Shown one piece after another: positions 1 to 7,541 of a stretch of 55,788 bases of DNA. The notes under the pieces were generated by a model. It searched no databases, was not told the origin of the DNA, and saw only the letters and a program-made list of their open reading frames with translations. The DNA comes from Methylobacterium platani. GTDB lineage: Bacteria > Pseudomonadota > Alphaproteobacteria > Rhizobiales > Beijerinckiaceae. Location: NCBI RefSeq assembly GCF_001653715.1, contig NZ_LWHQ01000045.1, forward strand, positions 1-55,788. The letters run 5' to 3'. A program made the position numbers and the translations under genes. Every line of letters starts with the position of its first letter. Positions within the stretch are counted from its first letter, which is position 1.

Positions 1-267
1 GACGTGAACGGCGACGGGCGCGCCGACATCGTCGGCTTCGGCGAGGCCGGCGTCTACGTCGCCCTGGCCGACGGCAGCGGCGGCTTCGGCCAGGCCCAGC
101 TCAAGCTGCAGAACTTCGGCGCCGGGGCGGAGGCCGGCGGCTGGGCCAGCGACGACAGGTACCACCGGGCCCTGGCGGACGTGAACGGCGATCGGCGTGC
201 GGACATCGTCGGCTTCGGGGAAGCGGGCGTCTACGTCGCCTTCAGCCAGGATACGTCGTTCACCTGA
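1..267 (+). CDS. VCBS/FG-GAP repeat protein, C-terminal fragment
   Basis: The frame is open from the first base of the window, so this is the end of a longer protein whose start lies upstream. About 88 residues are visible, carrying two copies of a DVNGDxRADIVGFGEAGVYVA unit. The Asp/Asn-rich loop (DxNxDxRxDI) is the calcium-binding signature of FG-GAP/VCBS beta-propeller repeats, found in large secreted or surface proteins. The last residues after the second repeat (FSQDTSFT) show no anchor. The family is clear; the partner domains, and so the role (adhesin, lectin, enzyme), cannot be told from here. The gene is followed directly by a strong hairpin. Confidence 0.85.
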   Translation, partial: DVNGDGRADIVGFGEAGVYVALADGSGGFGQAQLKLQNFGAGAEAGGWASDDRYHRALADVNGDRRADIVGFGEAGVYVAFSQDTSFT

Positions 268-272
268 GAGTC

Positions 273-308
273 GTCCGGCTTCCGGGAAGCCGCTCCCGGA
301 AGCCGGAC
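273..308 (+). terminator. Perfect 15-bp stem-loop after the VCBS gene
   Basis: A 15-bp perfect inverted repeat (arms 273-287 and 294-308, 6-nt loop) begins 5 nt after the stop codon. There is no T-run after it, so it may be a GC-rich terminator-like structure or an mRNA 3'-end stabiliser rather than a textbook intrinsic terminator. Confidence 0.55.
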
Positions 309-407
309 CGGATCGTTACCGGCCGCGATCACGCGCGGACGACCTGCGCACGGGCGACGGCCAGTCCGTCGCAGCCCCCGGATGCTCCTCGCCGGTGCGG
401 CCCATCG

Positions 408-950
408 TCAGCACGGTTCGGTCCGGCTCGCCTCCCCCCGCCCCTGGCATGCCCCGCACTCCCCCTCGATCTCGACGATCCGGCTCGCCGGCTTGAATCC
501 GGCCTGGGCGAGCGTCCGGTCCAGGCTGCGCTCGATCTCGGCGGAGATCGTCTCGTCGACGCTGCCGCAGCTGCGGCAGATCAGGAAGACCGCGCTCTCG
601 CCGGCACCGTGGCCGTGCTCGCACGGGACGAAGGCGTTGCGGCTGGCGATGCGGTGGACGAGGCCGTGCTCGGTCAGGAAGTCGAGGGCGCGGTAGACCG
701 AGACCGCGGCGACGCGCTTGCCCGGGGCGCTGAGGCGCTCGGCGATGTCGTAGGCGCCGAGCGGCCGGCCCTCCTCCGCCACCACCTCCAGCGTGCGCCG
801 GCGCAGCGCCGTGAACTGCAGGCCGAGATCCTGCGCCAGCCGCTCGGCCCGCGCGACGAGGTCGGCCGTGCGGACGGGGCCGTGGCCGTGGCCGTGGGCA
901 TGGTCCCCGTGCGCGTGGTCGTGGTGCCCGCAGGTGCCGTGCTCGTCCAT
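408..950 (-). CDS. zur: Fur-family zinc uptake regulator Zur
   Basis: A 180-residue Fur-family protein. Residues 1-26 are His-rich (HHDHAHGDHAHGHGHG type), residues about 30-105 form the winged-helix DNA-binding domain with the typical SVYRALDFL stretch, and the C-terminal half has CxxC pairs at C125/C128 and C165/C168 that would hold the structural zinc. I chose ATG at 950 because GGGAGG lies 9 nt upstream; an in-frame TTG six bases earlier is less likely. It is divergent from znuCB, across a gap that holds a palindromic operator, which supports Zur over Fur or PerR. The His-rich leader may sense or buffer zinc (inference). Confidence 0.88.
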   Translation of the reverse strand: MDEHGTCGHHDHAHGDHAHGHGHGPVRTADLVARAERLAQDLGLQFTALRRRTLEVVAEEGRPLGAYDIAERLSAPGKRVAAVSVYRALDFLTEHGLVHRIASRNAFVPCEHGHGAGESAVFLICRSCGSVDETISAEIERSLDRTLAQAGFKPASRIVEIEGECGACQGRGEASRTEPC

Positions 951-1002
951 GCGCAAAAACCTCCCGGCGTCCCCGGTGCTTCCTACCCCAAGCCGGCGGC
1001 GG

Positions 1003-1031
1003 TTGACAGGTCCGGCCTGTTACAGTGTAAC
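1003..1031 (+). promoter_or_regulatory. Promoter with overlapping Zur-type operator
   Basis: A TTGACA -35 box (1003-1008) and a TGTAAC -10-like box (1026-1031) are separated by 17 bp and point toward the zinc transporter genes. A perfect 13-bp palindrome, GTTACAGTGTAAC, covers 1019-1031 and so sits on the -10 element. A repressor bound there would block RNA polymerase. With zur divergent on one side and znuCB on the other, this is the natural Zur site; Zur identity is inferred from context. Confidence 0.72.
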
Positions 1032-1125
1032 GACCGGGCCCTGGGCGGCCGTCGGCCGCCCCTCATATGGGGTTCGCGACGGTGCCCGAAGAGGGCGCGC
1101 CCGGATTCCGAGCGACGATTCGCCG

Positions 1126-1287
1126 ATGCCGCATCACCATGGTCCCGCGCCGCGGGCCGACGCCGCCGTCCAGCGCCCGCTTCCCGTGCCGTTCTCCCTG
1201 CTGCGGCAGGGGCTGGCGCCGCGCCTCGCGGTCGCCGCCGGGCTCGCCGCCCTGGTCTGGGCCCTGATCGGGTGGGCCATGGCGTGA
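1126..1287 (+). CDS. Small single-pass membrane protein of the zinc operon
   Basis: A 53-residue frame not matching any named family I recognise. It begins MPHHHGPAPR (three His in a row), has a basic stretch, then one hydrophobic segment of about 19 residues (LAVAAGLAALVWALIGWAMA) that runs to the C-terminus. It starts 95 bp after the Zur-controlled promoter and its TGA overlaps the GTG start of znuC by four bases (GTGA), so translation is probably coupled. The layout argues for a real, co-expressed gene. A role in zinc transporter assembly or metal handling is only a guess. Confidence 0.55.
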   Translation: MPHHHGPAPRADAAVQRPLPVPFSLLRQGLAPRLAVAAGLAALVWALIGWAMA

Positions 1288-2117
1288 GCGCAGTGTCGGC
1301 ACCCGGCGGCGCCCTGGTCTTCCGCGGCCTCACCCTCGGCTACGCCCGCCACCCGGCGGTCCACCACCTCGACGGCACCGTCCCGACCGGGTCGCTCACC
1401 GCGGTCGTCGGGCCGAACGGAGCCGGCAAGTCCACCCTTCTCAAGGGCATCATGGGCGAGATCGCGCCGCTCGAGGGCGCGGTCGTCCGTCCGGGCCTCG
1501 CGCGGCACGACATCGCCTACCTGCCCCAGGCGGCCGAGATCGACCGGGCCTTCCCGATCGGCGTGTTCGACCTCGTGGCGATGGGGCTGTGGCGACGGGT
1601 CGGGGCGTGGCGCCCGCTCAAGGCCCATCGCGCCGCCGTCGAGGCCGCGCTCGCCGCGGTCGGTCTCACCGGGTTCGAGCGCCGCCCGATCGGCACCCTG
1701 TCGGGCGGGCAGCTGCGCCGCGCGCTGTTCGCCCGCGTCCTCCTCCAGGACGCCCGGGTGATCCTCCTCGACGAGCCCTTCGCGGCGATCGATTCCCGCA
1801 CCACCTACGAGCTGCTCGCCCTGGTGCGGGGCTGGCACGCGGAAGGGCGCACCGTCGTGGCGGTGCTGCACGACCTCGACCAGGTCGCGCGCCACTTCCC
1901 CGCGACCCTGCTGCTCGCCCGCGAGGCGGTGGCCTGGGGCCCGACGGCCGAGGTGCTGACCGCCGACAACCTGCGCCGCGCCCGCCGGCTCTGCGAGGCC
2001 TGGGACGAGGAGGCGCCGGTCTGCCGCGCGCCCGCGGCGGCGGCGCACGACCACGGCGCCCACGGCCCGCCGGACCATCTCTCCCACGACCACCACACGC
2101 ACGGGCACGCCGCGTGA
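1284..2117 (+). CDS. znuC: Zinc ABC transporter ATP-binding protein
   Basis: A 277-residue ABC ATPase. Walker A is GPNGAGKST (about residues 49-57), the signature is LSGGQLRRA, Walker B is VILLDEPF, and the switch His lies in VAVLHDLDQ. The sequence fits the metal (ZnuC/MntB/SitB) group. The C-terminal 30 residues are His/Asp-rich (HDHGAHG...HDHHTHGHAA), a tail common in zinc transporter ATPases. The GTG start overlaps the upstream small gene and the stop overlaps znuB (GTGA), so the three form one translationally coupled unit. It would energise zinc import at the inner membrane. Confidence 0.88.
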   Translation: MSAVSAPGGALVFRGLTLGYARHPAVHHLDGTVPTGSLTAVVGPNGAGKSTLLKGIMGEIAPLEGAVVRPGLARHDIAYLPQAAEIDRAFPIGVFDLVAMGLWRRVGAWRPLKAHRAAVEAALAAVGLTGFERRPIGTLSGGQLRRALFARVLLQDARVILLDEPFAAIDSRTTYELLALVRGWHAEGRTVVAVLHDLDQVARHFPATLLLAREAVAWGPTAEVLTADNLRRARRLCEAWDEEAPVCRAPAAAAHDHGAHGPPDHLSHDHHTHGHAA

Positions 2118-2980
2118 TCGATGTCCTGACGGCGCCCTTCGTCGAGTTCGCCTTCATGCGCCGGGCGCTGGCCGGCTGCGTCGCCCTCTCGGTCGGCGCG
2201 GCGCCGGTCGGCGTGTTCCTGACCCTGCGCCGGATGAGCCTGATGAGCGAGGCGATGAGCCACGCCATCCTGCCCGGCGCCGCGGTGGGCTTCCTGTGGG
2301 CCGGGCTGTCGCTGCCGGCGATGACGCTGGGGGGCCTCGTCGCCGGCCTCGCCGTGGCCTTGCTCTCCGGGGTCGTCGCCCGCTCGACGGTCCTGCGCGA
2401 GGATGCGAGCCTGGCGGCGTTCTACCTCATCTCGCTCGCCGCCGGCGTGCTGCTGATCTCGGCCCGCGGCTCGTCGATCGACCTGCTGCACATCCTGTTC
2501 GGCACGGTGCTGGCGCTCGACGACGACGCGCTCCTGCTCCTCGGGGGCATCAGCACCGTGACGCTCGCCGGCCTCGCCGTCGCCTACCGGCCGCTGGTGA
2601 TGGAATGCGTCGATCCGCTGTTCCTGCGCTCGGTCGGCCGGGCGAGCGGGCCGGTGCATTACGCCTTCCTGGCGCTGGTGGTACTCAACCTCGTCGGCGG
2701 CTTCGCGGCGCTCGGCACGCTGCTCGCCGTCGGCCTGATGCTGCTTCCGGCGATCGCGGCCCGGTTCTGGGCCCTCGACCTCACCGGGCTGATGCCGGCG
2801 GCGGTGATCCTGGCGCTGGCGGCGAGCGTGGCGGGCCTGCTCGTCTCCTACTACGCCGGCCTGCCGACCGGGCCGGCGATCGTGCTCTCGGCCGGGGTGC
2901 TGTACGTCGCCTCGATGCTGCTCGGGCCGCGCGGCGGCCTGGTGTGGCGGCTGCTGCCGTCCCGGCACCTCGAGGCCTGA
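2114..2980 (+). CDS. znuB: Zinc ABC transporter permease
   Basis: A 288-residue polytopic membrane protein of the ABC-3 family, with about eight hydrophobic segments and the conserved region SLMSEAMSHAILPGAAVGF near residues 42-60 that contacts the ATPase. It starts with GTG overlapping the znuC stop. The periplasmic binding protein znuA, normally in the same locus, is not present on either side, so it must be encoded elsewhere or be replaced. Zinc is preferred over manganese because of the neighbouring Zur gene and His-rich ATPase tail. Confidence 0.87.
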   Translation: MIDVLTAPFVEFAFMRRALAGCVALSVGAAPVGVFLTLRRMSLMSEAMSHAILPGAAVGFLWAGLSLPAMTLGGLVAGLAVALLSGVVARSTVLREDASLAAFYLISLAAGVLLISARGSSIDLLHILFGTVLALDDDALLLLGGISTVTLAGLAVAYRPLVMECVDPLFLRSVGRASGPVHYAFLALVVLNLVGGFAALGTLLAVGLMLLPAIAARFWALDLTGLMPAAVILALAASVAGLLVSYYAGLPTGPAIVLSAGVLYVASMLLGPRGGLVWRLLPSRHLEA

Positions 2981-3035
2981 ACCTCGGCCGCCGATGCGGT
3001 CGCCGGTTCGGCAGCCCCGAGGCCGGGACGCGGAT

Positions 3036-3206
3036 CTATTCGGGCCCCCGCGGCGGCTCGCCCCGATGCGCCGCCCGGCGGCACGCATCCGAGCAGTAGC
3101 GCACCTCGTCCCAGACCCGCTCCCACTTCTTGCGCCAGGCGAACGGCCGCCCGCACTGGGCGCAGGTCTTCTGCGGCAGGTCGCCCTTGCGGCGCATCTT
3201 CGGCAT
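3036..3206 (-). CDS. DUF2256 zinc-ribbon-like mini-protein
   Basis: A 56-residue frame, short enough to be missed by usual cut-offs. The translation has the DUF2256 pattern: LPQKTCAQCGRPFAWRKKW, then VRYCSDACRR. Four Cys (15, 18, 38, 42) form a probable zinc site. The ATG at 3206 lies 3 bp after the stop of the formyltransferase-like gene, so they are co-transcribed. Function is unknown; in my recollection the family often lies next to photolyase/cryptochrome genes, and one is found 1.1 kb away here. Confidence 0.82.
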   Translation of the reverse strand: MPKMRRKGDLPQKTCAQCGRPFAWRKKWERVWDEVRYCSDACRRAAHRGEPPRGPE

Positions 3207-3209
3207 TCT

Positions 3210-4076
3210 CTAGCGCCCGGTCTTGCCCGCATCGGCCAGCGCGATGCTGCTCCAGCGGGCGATCTGCACGTAGCCGTCCCGGGCCGCGACCACGAGCTGG
3301 CGGCGATAATGGTGCACGACCGTGCCGGGGACGTGGCGGTGGCTCTCGGTCCAGCCATGGGCTTCCTGCACGAAGACCTTGCTGTCGTTGATCCGCGCCA
3401 GGGTCTCGATCGTCCCGAAGGCCCGGACCCGGCGCAGGATCGCCTCGACCGGCTGGCGGAAATCGAGGGTGCGGTCGAGGTCGGTCACCCGGGGCCAGTA
3501 GGCGCCGTCGCCCTGCGGCTCGGCCTTGCGCCACAGCGACGGCAGGTCGTGGGCGATCGGCCCGCGGGCGAGCCGCGCCGCCGCCACCTGGCAGCGCGTG
3601 AGCAGGGTCTCGTGCGTCTCGGCGCGCGAGAGCGGGAAGAGGTCCTGGGCTAGGATGTCGCCGATGTCGAAGCCCCCCTCGGCGAGCACGTGGGCGGTCA
3701 CGCCCCAGGTCTCGTAGGAGTCGAGGACGGCGCGGAACAGCGGATAGGGCCCGCGCCCGTCCGGCAGCGGCGAGGGGTGGATGTTGAGGGCGTAGCGCAC
3801 CCGGCCCGGCCAGCCGGTGATGAGCCAGGGATATCCCGCCACCACCAGGGCCCAGTCGCGGCCATGCTCGGCCGAGAGCGCCTCGAGATCGGCGACGCGG
3901 ATGCGCGAGAGCTGGATCGGCACCCGGTGCCGCCGGGCGAGCGCCACCACCGCGTCGTTCTGGTCGTAGACCCCGTCGCAGGGGCGGGTGAACAGCTTGA
4001 TCGGCTGCCAGCCCGCGGCGGCCAGGGCCTCGAACACACCGCCGAGGAAATCGATTCCCGCGAAGGCGAACTTCAC
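3210..4076 (-). CDS. Formyltransferase-family protein (Fmt-like)
   Basis: A 288-residue protein with a formyl transferase fold. It keeps the catalytic pattern of the family: Asn and His in NIHPSPLPDGRGPYP and an Asp in GGFDIGDIL, which match the N-H-D triad of 10-formyltetrahydrofolate-using enzymes. It differs from Fmt proper in the loop after the His, so methionyl-tRNA is not a safe substrate call. GTG start. It is co-directional with the DUF2256 gene and divergent from the photolyase. It could formylate an amino sugar, a tRNA or another amine. Confidence 0.7.
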   Translation of the reverse strand: MKFAFAGIDFLGGVFEALAAAGWQPIKLFTRPCDGVYDQNDAVVALARRHRVPIQLSRIRVADLEALSAEHGRDWALVVAGYPWLITGWPGRVRYALNIHPSPLPDGRGPYPLFRAVLDSYETWGVTAHVLAEGGFDIGDILAQDLFPLSRAETHETLLTRCQVAAARLARGPIAHDLPSLWRKAEPQGDGAYWPRVTDLDRTLDFRQPVEAILRRVRAFGTIETLARINDSKVFVQEAHGWTESHRHVPGTVVHHYRRQLVVAARDGYVQIARWSSIALADAGKTGR

Positions 4077-4282
4077 ACCGCAACTCCCTGACCCGTCCAG
4101 CCCCGGCGACCGGATCCCGCCCCGCCCGCCCCTGCGTCGGTTCGGCCCGGCCCGACCCTGCCGCCGATGCCGCCATTCGCTCTAGCTAGGGTTATGGGCA
4201 GCCGGAGGGGAGCCGCAATGGGGCATGTGTCGTTCAACGTTCCGCGCGCGGTGTCGCGTGCGCTGGCGAGAGGCTGACCGCG

Positions 4283-5884
4283 TTGCGCACGCTCCGCCTC
4301 GTCCTCGGCGACCAGCTCCATCCCCGGCTCGCCACCCTCACCGACCTCGATCCCGACACCGACACGGTGCTGATGGTCGAGGTCGCCGAGGAGGCGACCT
4401 ATGTGCGCCACCACAAGCAGAAGCTGGTCTTGGTCTTCTCGGCCATGCGCCACTTCGCGGCCGACCTGCGCGATCGGGGCATCGCGGTCGACTACGTCGC
4501 CCTGGAGGATCCGGGCAATGCCGGGTCGTTCACCGCCGAGCTCGACCGGGCGGTCGCCCGTCACCGGCCCGACCGGATCGTCGTCACCGAGCCCGGCGAG
4601 TGGCGGGTCGAGGCGATGATGCGGGCCTGGGAGGAGCGGTTCGGCCGTCCCGTCGAGATCCGGGACGACACCCGCTTCCTGTGCCCGCGCCCGGTCTTCG
4701 CCCGCTGGGCCGAGGGGCGCGAGGCCTTGCGGATGGAGACGTTCTACCGCGCCATGCGCCGGCGCACCGGCCTCCTGATGGAGGGGCGCGACCCGGTCGG
4801 CGGGCGCTGGAACTTCGACCACGACAACCGCCGCCGCCTGCCCGCCGGCCACGCGGTGCCCGACCGGCTCCGCTTCCCGCCCGACGCGACGACGGAGGCG
4901 GTGATGGGCCTCGTCGCCCGCCGCTTCCCCGACCATTTCGGCGACCTCGACGGCTTCGCCTGGCCGGTCACCCGCGCCGAGGCGCTCGAGGCCCTGCGGC
5001 ACTTCCTCGACGTCTGCCTGCCCGAGTTCGGCGACTACCAGGACGCGATGCGCGCCGGCACGCCGTTCCTGTATCACGGCCTGATCGCGCCGGCCCTCAA
5101 TCTCGGTCTCCTCGACGCCGAGGAGGTCTGCCGGGCGGCGGAAGCACGCTGGCGCGACGGCTCGGCGCCCCTCAACGCCGTAGAGGGCTTCATCCGCCAG
5201 ATCCTCGGCTGGCGCGAATACGTGCGCGGGGTCTACTGGACCCGGATGCCGGACTATCCCGAAACCAACGCCCTCGGCGCCACCCGCGACCTGCCGTGGT
5301 TCTACTGGTCGGGCGAGACCCGGATGGCCTGCCTCGCCGAATGCGTGCGGGACACCCGGGCGCATGCCCATGCCCACCACATCCAGCGCCTGATGGTGCT
5401 CGGCAACTTCGCCCTGCTGGCCGGCCTCGCGCCGGCCCAGGTCGAGGAGTGGTTCCTGGTGGTCTACGCCGACGCCTACGAGTGGGTGGAGCTGCCCAAC
5501 GTCCACGGCATGGCGCTCTTCGCCGATGGCGGCCTCCTCGGCTCGAAGCCCTACGCGGCCTCCGGTGCCTATATCGACCGGATGTCGGACTATTGCGGCG
5601 CCTGCGCCTACGACGTGAAGAAGAAGGCGGGGCCGAAGGCCTGCCCGTTCAACTACCTGTACTGGAACTTCCTGATCGCCCACGAGGACACCTTGAGCGG
5701 CAATCCGCGCATGGCGATGCCGTACCGCACCCTGGGGCGGATGTCGGCGGCGCGGCGCGGCGAGATCGCGGCCGATTCGACCCGCTTCCTCGCGTCGCTC
5801 GACCCGTCAGAGGGGCAGCCAGGCGGTGAGCGTGCCGTAGACGCCCGGGCGCCGGACCTGTTCCTCGTAGGCGTAGCCCGCTGA
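4283..5884 (+). CDS. Iron-sulfur bacterial cryptochrome/photolyase (PhrB-like)
   Basis: A 533-residue protein of the FeS-BCP group, related to (6-4) photolyases such as Agrobacterium PhrB. The start TTG has GAGAGG 9 nt upstream and gives the family N-terminus MRTLRLVLGDQLHPR. The FAD-binding half includes HAHAHHIQRLMVLGNF and VELPNVHGMALFADGG. Cys in RMACLAEC and in DYCGACAYDVKKK...ACPFNY are placed to bind a 4Fe-4S cluster. Repair of UV lesions or light sensing is expected. The last 26 codons overlap the convergent gene; the conserved family end is around RFLASLDP, so the tail may be read-through gained after loss of a stop. Confidence 0.87.
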   Translation: MRTLRLVLGDQLHPRLATLTDLDPDTDTVLMVEVAEEATYVRHHKQKLVLVFSAMRHFAADLRDRGIAVDYVALEDPGNAGSFTAELDRAVARHRPDRIVVTEPGEWRVEAMMRAWEERFGRPVEIRDDTRFLCPRPVFARWAEGREALRMETFYRAMRRRTGLLMEGRDPVGGRWNFDHDNRRRLPAGHAVPDRLRFPPDATTEAVMGLVARRFPDHFGDLDGFAWPVTRAEALEALRHFLDVCLPEFGDYQDAMRAGTPFLYHGLIAPALNLGLLDAEEVCRAAEARWRDGSAPLNAVEGFIRQILGWREYVRGVYWTRMPDYPETNALGATRDLPWFYWSGETRMACLAECVRDTRAHAHAHHIQRLMVLGNFALLAGLAPAQVEEWFLVVYADAYEWVELPNVHGMALFADGGLLGSKPYAASGAYIDRMSDYCGACAYDVKKKAGPKACPFNYLYWNFLIAHEDTLSGNPRMAMPYRTLGRMSAARRGEIAADSTRFLASLDPSEGQPGGERAVDARAPDLFLVGVAR

Positions 5885-6589
5885 GACGCGCAGGCTCACC
5901 CGGTCCAGCGCGACCTCGGTGGCGTGGAGGCCGAGGCTCCATCTCCGGTAGCCGGTCCGGTCGGCATAGAGCGCCGCCTCCGGCCCGACATAGGCCTTCG
6001 CGAGGGCGGCAATGCCCGCCTCCGGCAGCCGGGCGCCCCAGGCCGCCCGGCCCCAGAGGCTCCAGCGGGCGGTCCCGGCGACCAGCGTCGCGGTGACGAG
6101 GGTCGCCTCGGTCGGGCGCACCCACATTTCGCCCTGCACGCGCAGCCCCGGCCGCGGCGCCGGCAATCGCCGGGTCGCGGGCGAATCCAGCACCTCGAAG
6201 GCGAGTTCGGGGCCGGCGAAGAGCGCGACGACGCCCGAGTCGCGCAGCCATTGCCAGCCCGCCAGGGCGCCGGCCTGCACGGTGTGGCGAAACGTGCGGG
6301 GCGGGCGCCCGCCGGCCGGGCCGCGCGGGTCGCCCCACCAGTCCCGCTCCGGCCGCAGGCCGTAGCCGAGGGTCGCGAGGGCGACGAAGCCGTCCCGGCC
6401 GGTCCCGCCGGGCGCGAGCTTGGCACCGGCGCCGACGAAGGTGGAGCGGCCCGCATCCAGGCTGCCGAACAGCACGGTCCGGACCTCCTCGCGCTCGTCG
6501 GCGCGCAGGGCGTCGGGGCAGGCGAGGCTTGCCGCCGCACAGAGCAGGACCGGGCTGACCGAAGGACGAGGCACGGCGTCCGGGACCAT
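5807..6589 (-). CDS. bcsS: Cellulose biosynthesis protein BcsS-like, exported
   Basis: A 260-residue protein with an N-terminal signal peptide (start at 6589; hydrophobic VSPVLLCAAASLACPDALRA, cleavage likely before DE). The body is rich in alternating aromatic and Gly residues (LGYGLRPERDWWG, AGWQWL, GYRRWSLG), a beta-barrel-like pattern matching the BcsS family described from Methylobacterium-type genomes. The probable place is the outer membrane or periplasm. No bcsA/B lies in the window, so a link to cellulose secretion rests on family alone. Its 3' end overlaps the photolyase gene by 78 bp. Confidence 0.68.
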   Translation of the reverse strand: MVPDAVPRPSVSPVLLCAAASLACPDALRADEREEVRTVLFGSLDAGRSTFVGAGAKLAPGGTGRDGFVALATLGYGLRPERDWWGDPRGPAGGRPPRTFRHTVQAGALAGWQWLRDSGVVALFAGPELAFEVLDSPATRRLPAPRPGLRVQGEMWVRPTEATLVTATLVAGTARWSLWGRAAWGARLPEAGIAALAKAYVGPEAALYADRTGYRRWSLGLHATEVALDRVSLRVSAGYAYEEQVRRPGVYGTLTAWLPL

Positions 6590-6921
6590 CGTTGCGGTGA
6601 TGGAAATATCTTTTCCATGGAACGCTGCGTCAAGCGGATGCCGGCATCGCATCACAGGCGATCGACGGCGCCCGGGATCGTGTCTCTCGCAGGCCCGCGG
6701 CCGGACCGGCGACGAGCCCGGTCGGCAACCCGGGGATCCCTGCGGGACCGGTCTGCCGGATCCTGTCAGCACTCGTGTAGAGAGGCTGCCATGACTTGAA
6801 AGATCGACGGATCGACGCCGATTCCGGCTTGAGCTTAAGCACTCGTTAACCGCATCATCGGACCCTTGGTCGGCAAACAGCTGTGCATCCGAGAAGGAAC
6901 ATCGAAAGCCGAGGAGGTTTC
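6590..6921. promoter_or_regulatory. Divergent promoter region bcsS/usg
   Basis: A 332-bp gene-free stretch between two divergent starts. It holds a CtrA-type box near the usg side (listed separately) and is otherwise without a gene or repeat that I can support. Several open frames cross it but none has coding character. Confidence 0.5.
6835..6850 (+). promoter_or_regulatory. CtrA box (TTAA-N7-TTAAC) upstream of usg
   Basis: TTAA at 6835-6838, seven bases, then TTAAC at 6846-6850. This is the full consensus for the alphaproteobacterial cell-cycle regulator CtrA. It ends 71 bp before the usg start codon, a plausible activator or repressor position. Such a match is rare by chance in DNA this rich in G and C. 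Confidence 0.65.
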
Positions 6922-7191
6922 ATGGTCTCGAAGGAGTTCCGGCAGCAGATCGAGGGATACGGGCTGACGACGGCCCACATCCTCTACCGCATCCCCGATC
7001 ACCCCGGCGTGCTGCAGACCTTTGTCTGGCAGGATTACGACCTCGCCCCGCGCTTCCCGGTGCTCACCGGCTTCCTCGATTTCTGGAAGCGCGAGCTCGA
7101 CGGGCCGCTGCATTCGGTACGGGTTGCCCATTCCCAGCTCGTCAAGCCGGCGGAGTTCCGCGCCGTGAACGGGGTGCTGACGCTGCATTGA
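6922..7191 (+). CDS. usg: Usg family protein
   Basis: An 89-residue protein with the Usg pattern: YGLTTAHILYRIPDHPGVLQTFVWQDYDLAPRFPVL, followed by a FLDFWKRELDG stretch. The family name comes from the gene upstream of trpF in Caulobacter, and its function is not known. AGGAGG lies 5 nt before the ATG, giving a strong ribosome site. It stands alone, behind a CtrA box, so expression may vary over the cell cycle (inference). No signal peptide or membrane segment. Confidence 0.85.
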   Translation: MVSKEFRQQIEGYGLTTAHILYRIPDHPGVLQTFVWQDYDLAPRFPVLTGFLDFWKRELDGPLHSVRVAHSQLVKPAEFRAVNGVLTLH

Positions 7192-7541
7192 GCGGGGACG
7201 CGGCGCGGTTTCTTCGCCCGCTGCCCTACGATTGCCCGGTTGACCGTGTGTGAGGCCTCCACAGCCGCGCTCCTCGCGTGCGGCGCTCACGTCGGTGAAC
7301 CATGCACAGGCGCATTCTCTCCGCGGCCGAGCCGCTTCGACGGCGGCTCCGGCCCCTCCTCGCCGGCGGGCCGGGTCGTGCCGATCTGGGCGCGGGGAAC
7401 ACCCATGCCCGCGGGTTGGCCCGGGCGGCGGAGTGGGCTAGAGGGGGCCGGGCGACCCCGGCCCGGGGCGCCGCGCCTCCGTTCGGGGGCGCCACGACCC
7501 AGCCGGGAGGCGCCTCCCCGGTACCCGACGGCCAGAATCCC
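7192..7541. other. Gene-free spacer between usg and the ExoD-like gene
   Basis: A 350-bp stretch. An ATG at 7302 is in frame with the downstream ExoD-like gene, but the extra 80 residues it would add are Arg/Gly/Ala-rich with no family resemblance, so I treat it as non-coding leader. No terminator, RNA gene or clear repeat was seen; only short GC-rich inverted stretches. Confidence 0.4.

Noticed and set aside
4225..4282. Alternative ATG starts (4218, 4225) for the photolyase
   Set aside because: They are in other reading frames; the TTG at 4283 has GAGAGG at the right distance and gives the family N-terminus.
7302..7541. Upstream extension of the ExoD-like gene
   Set aside because: The added residues look like translated spacer and the family N-terminus begins near the GTG at 7542.
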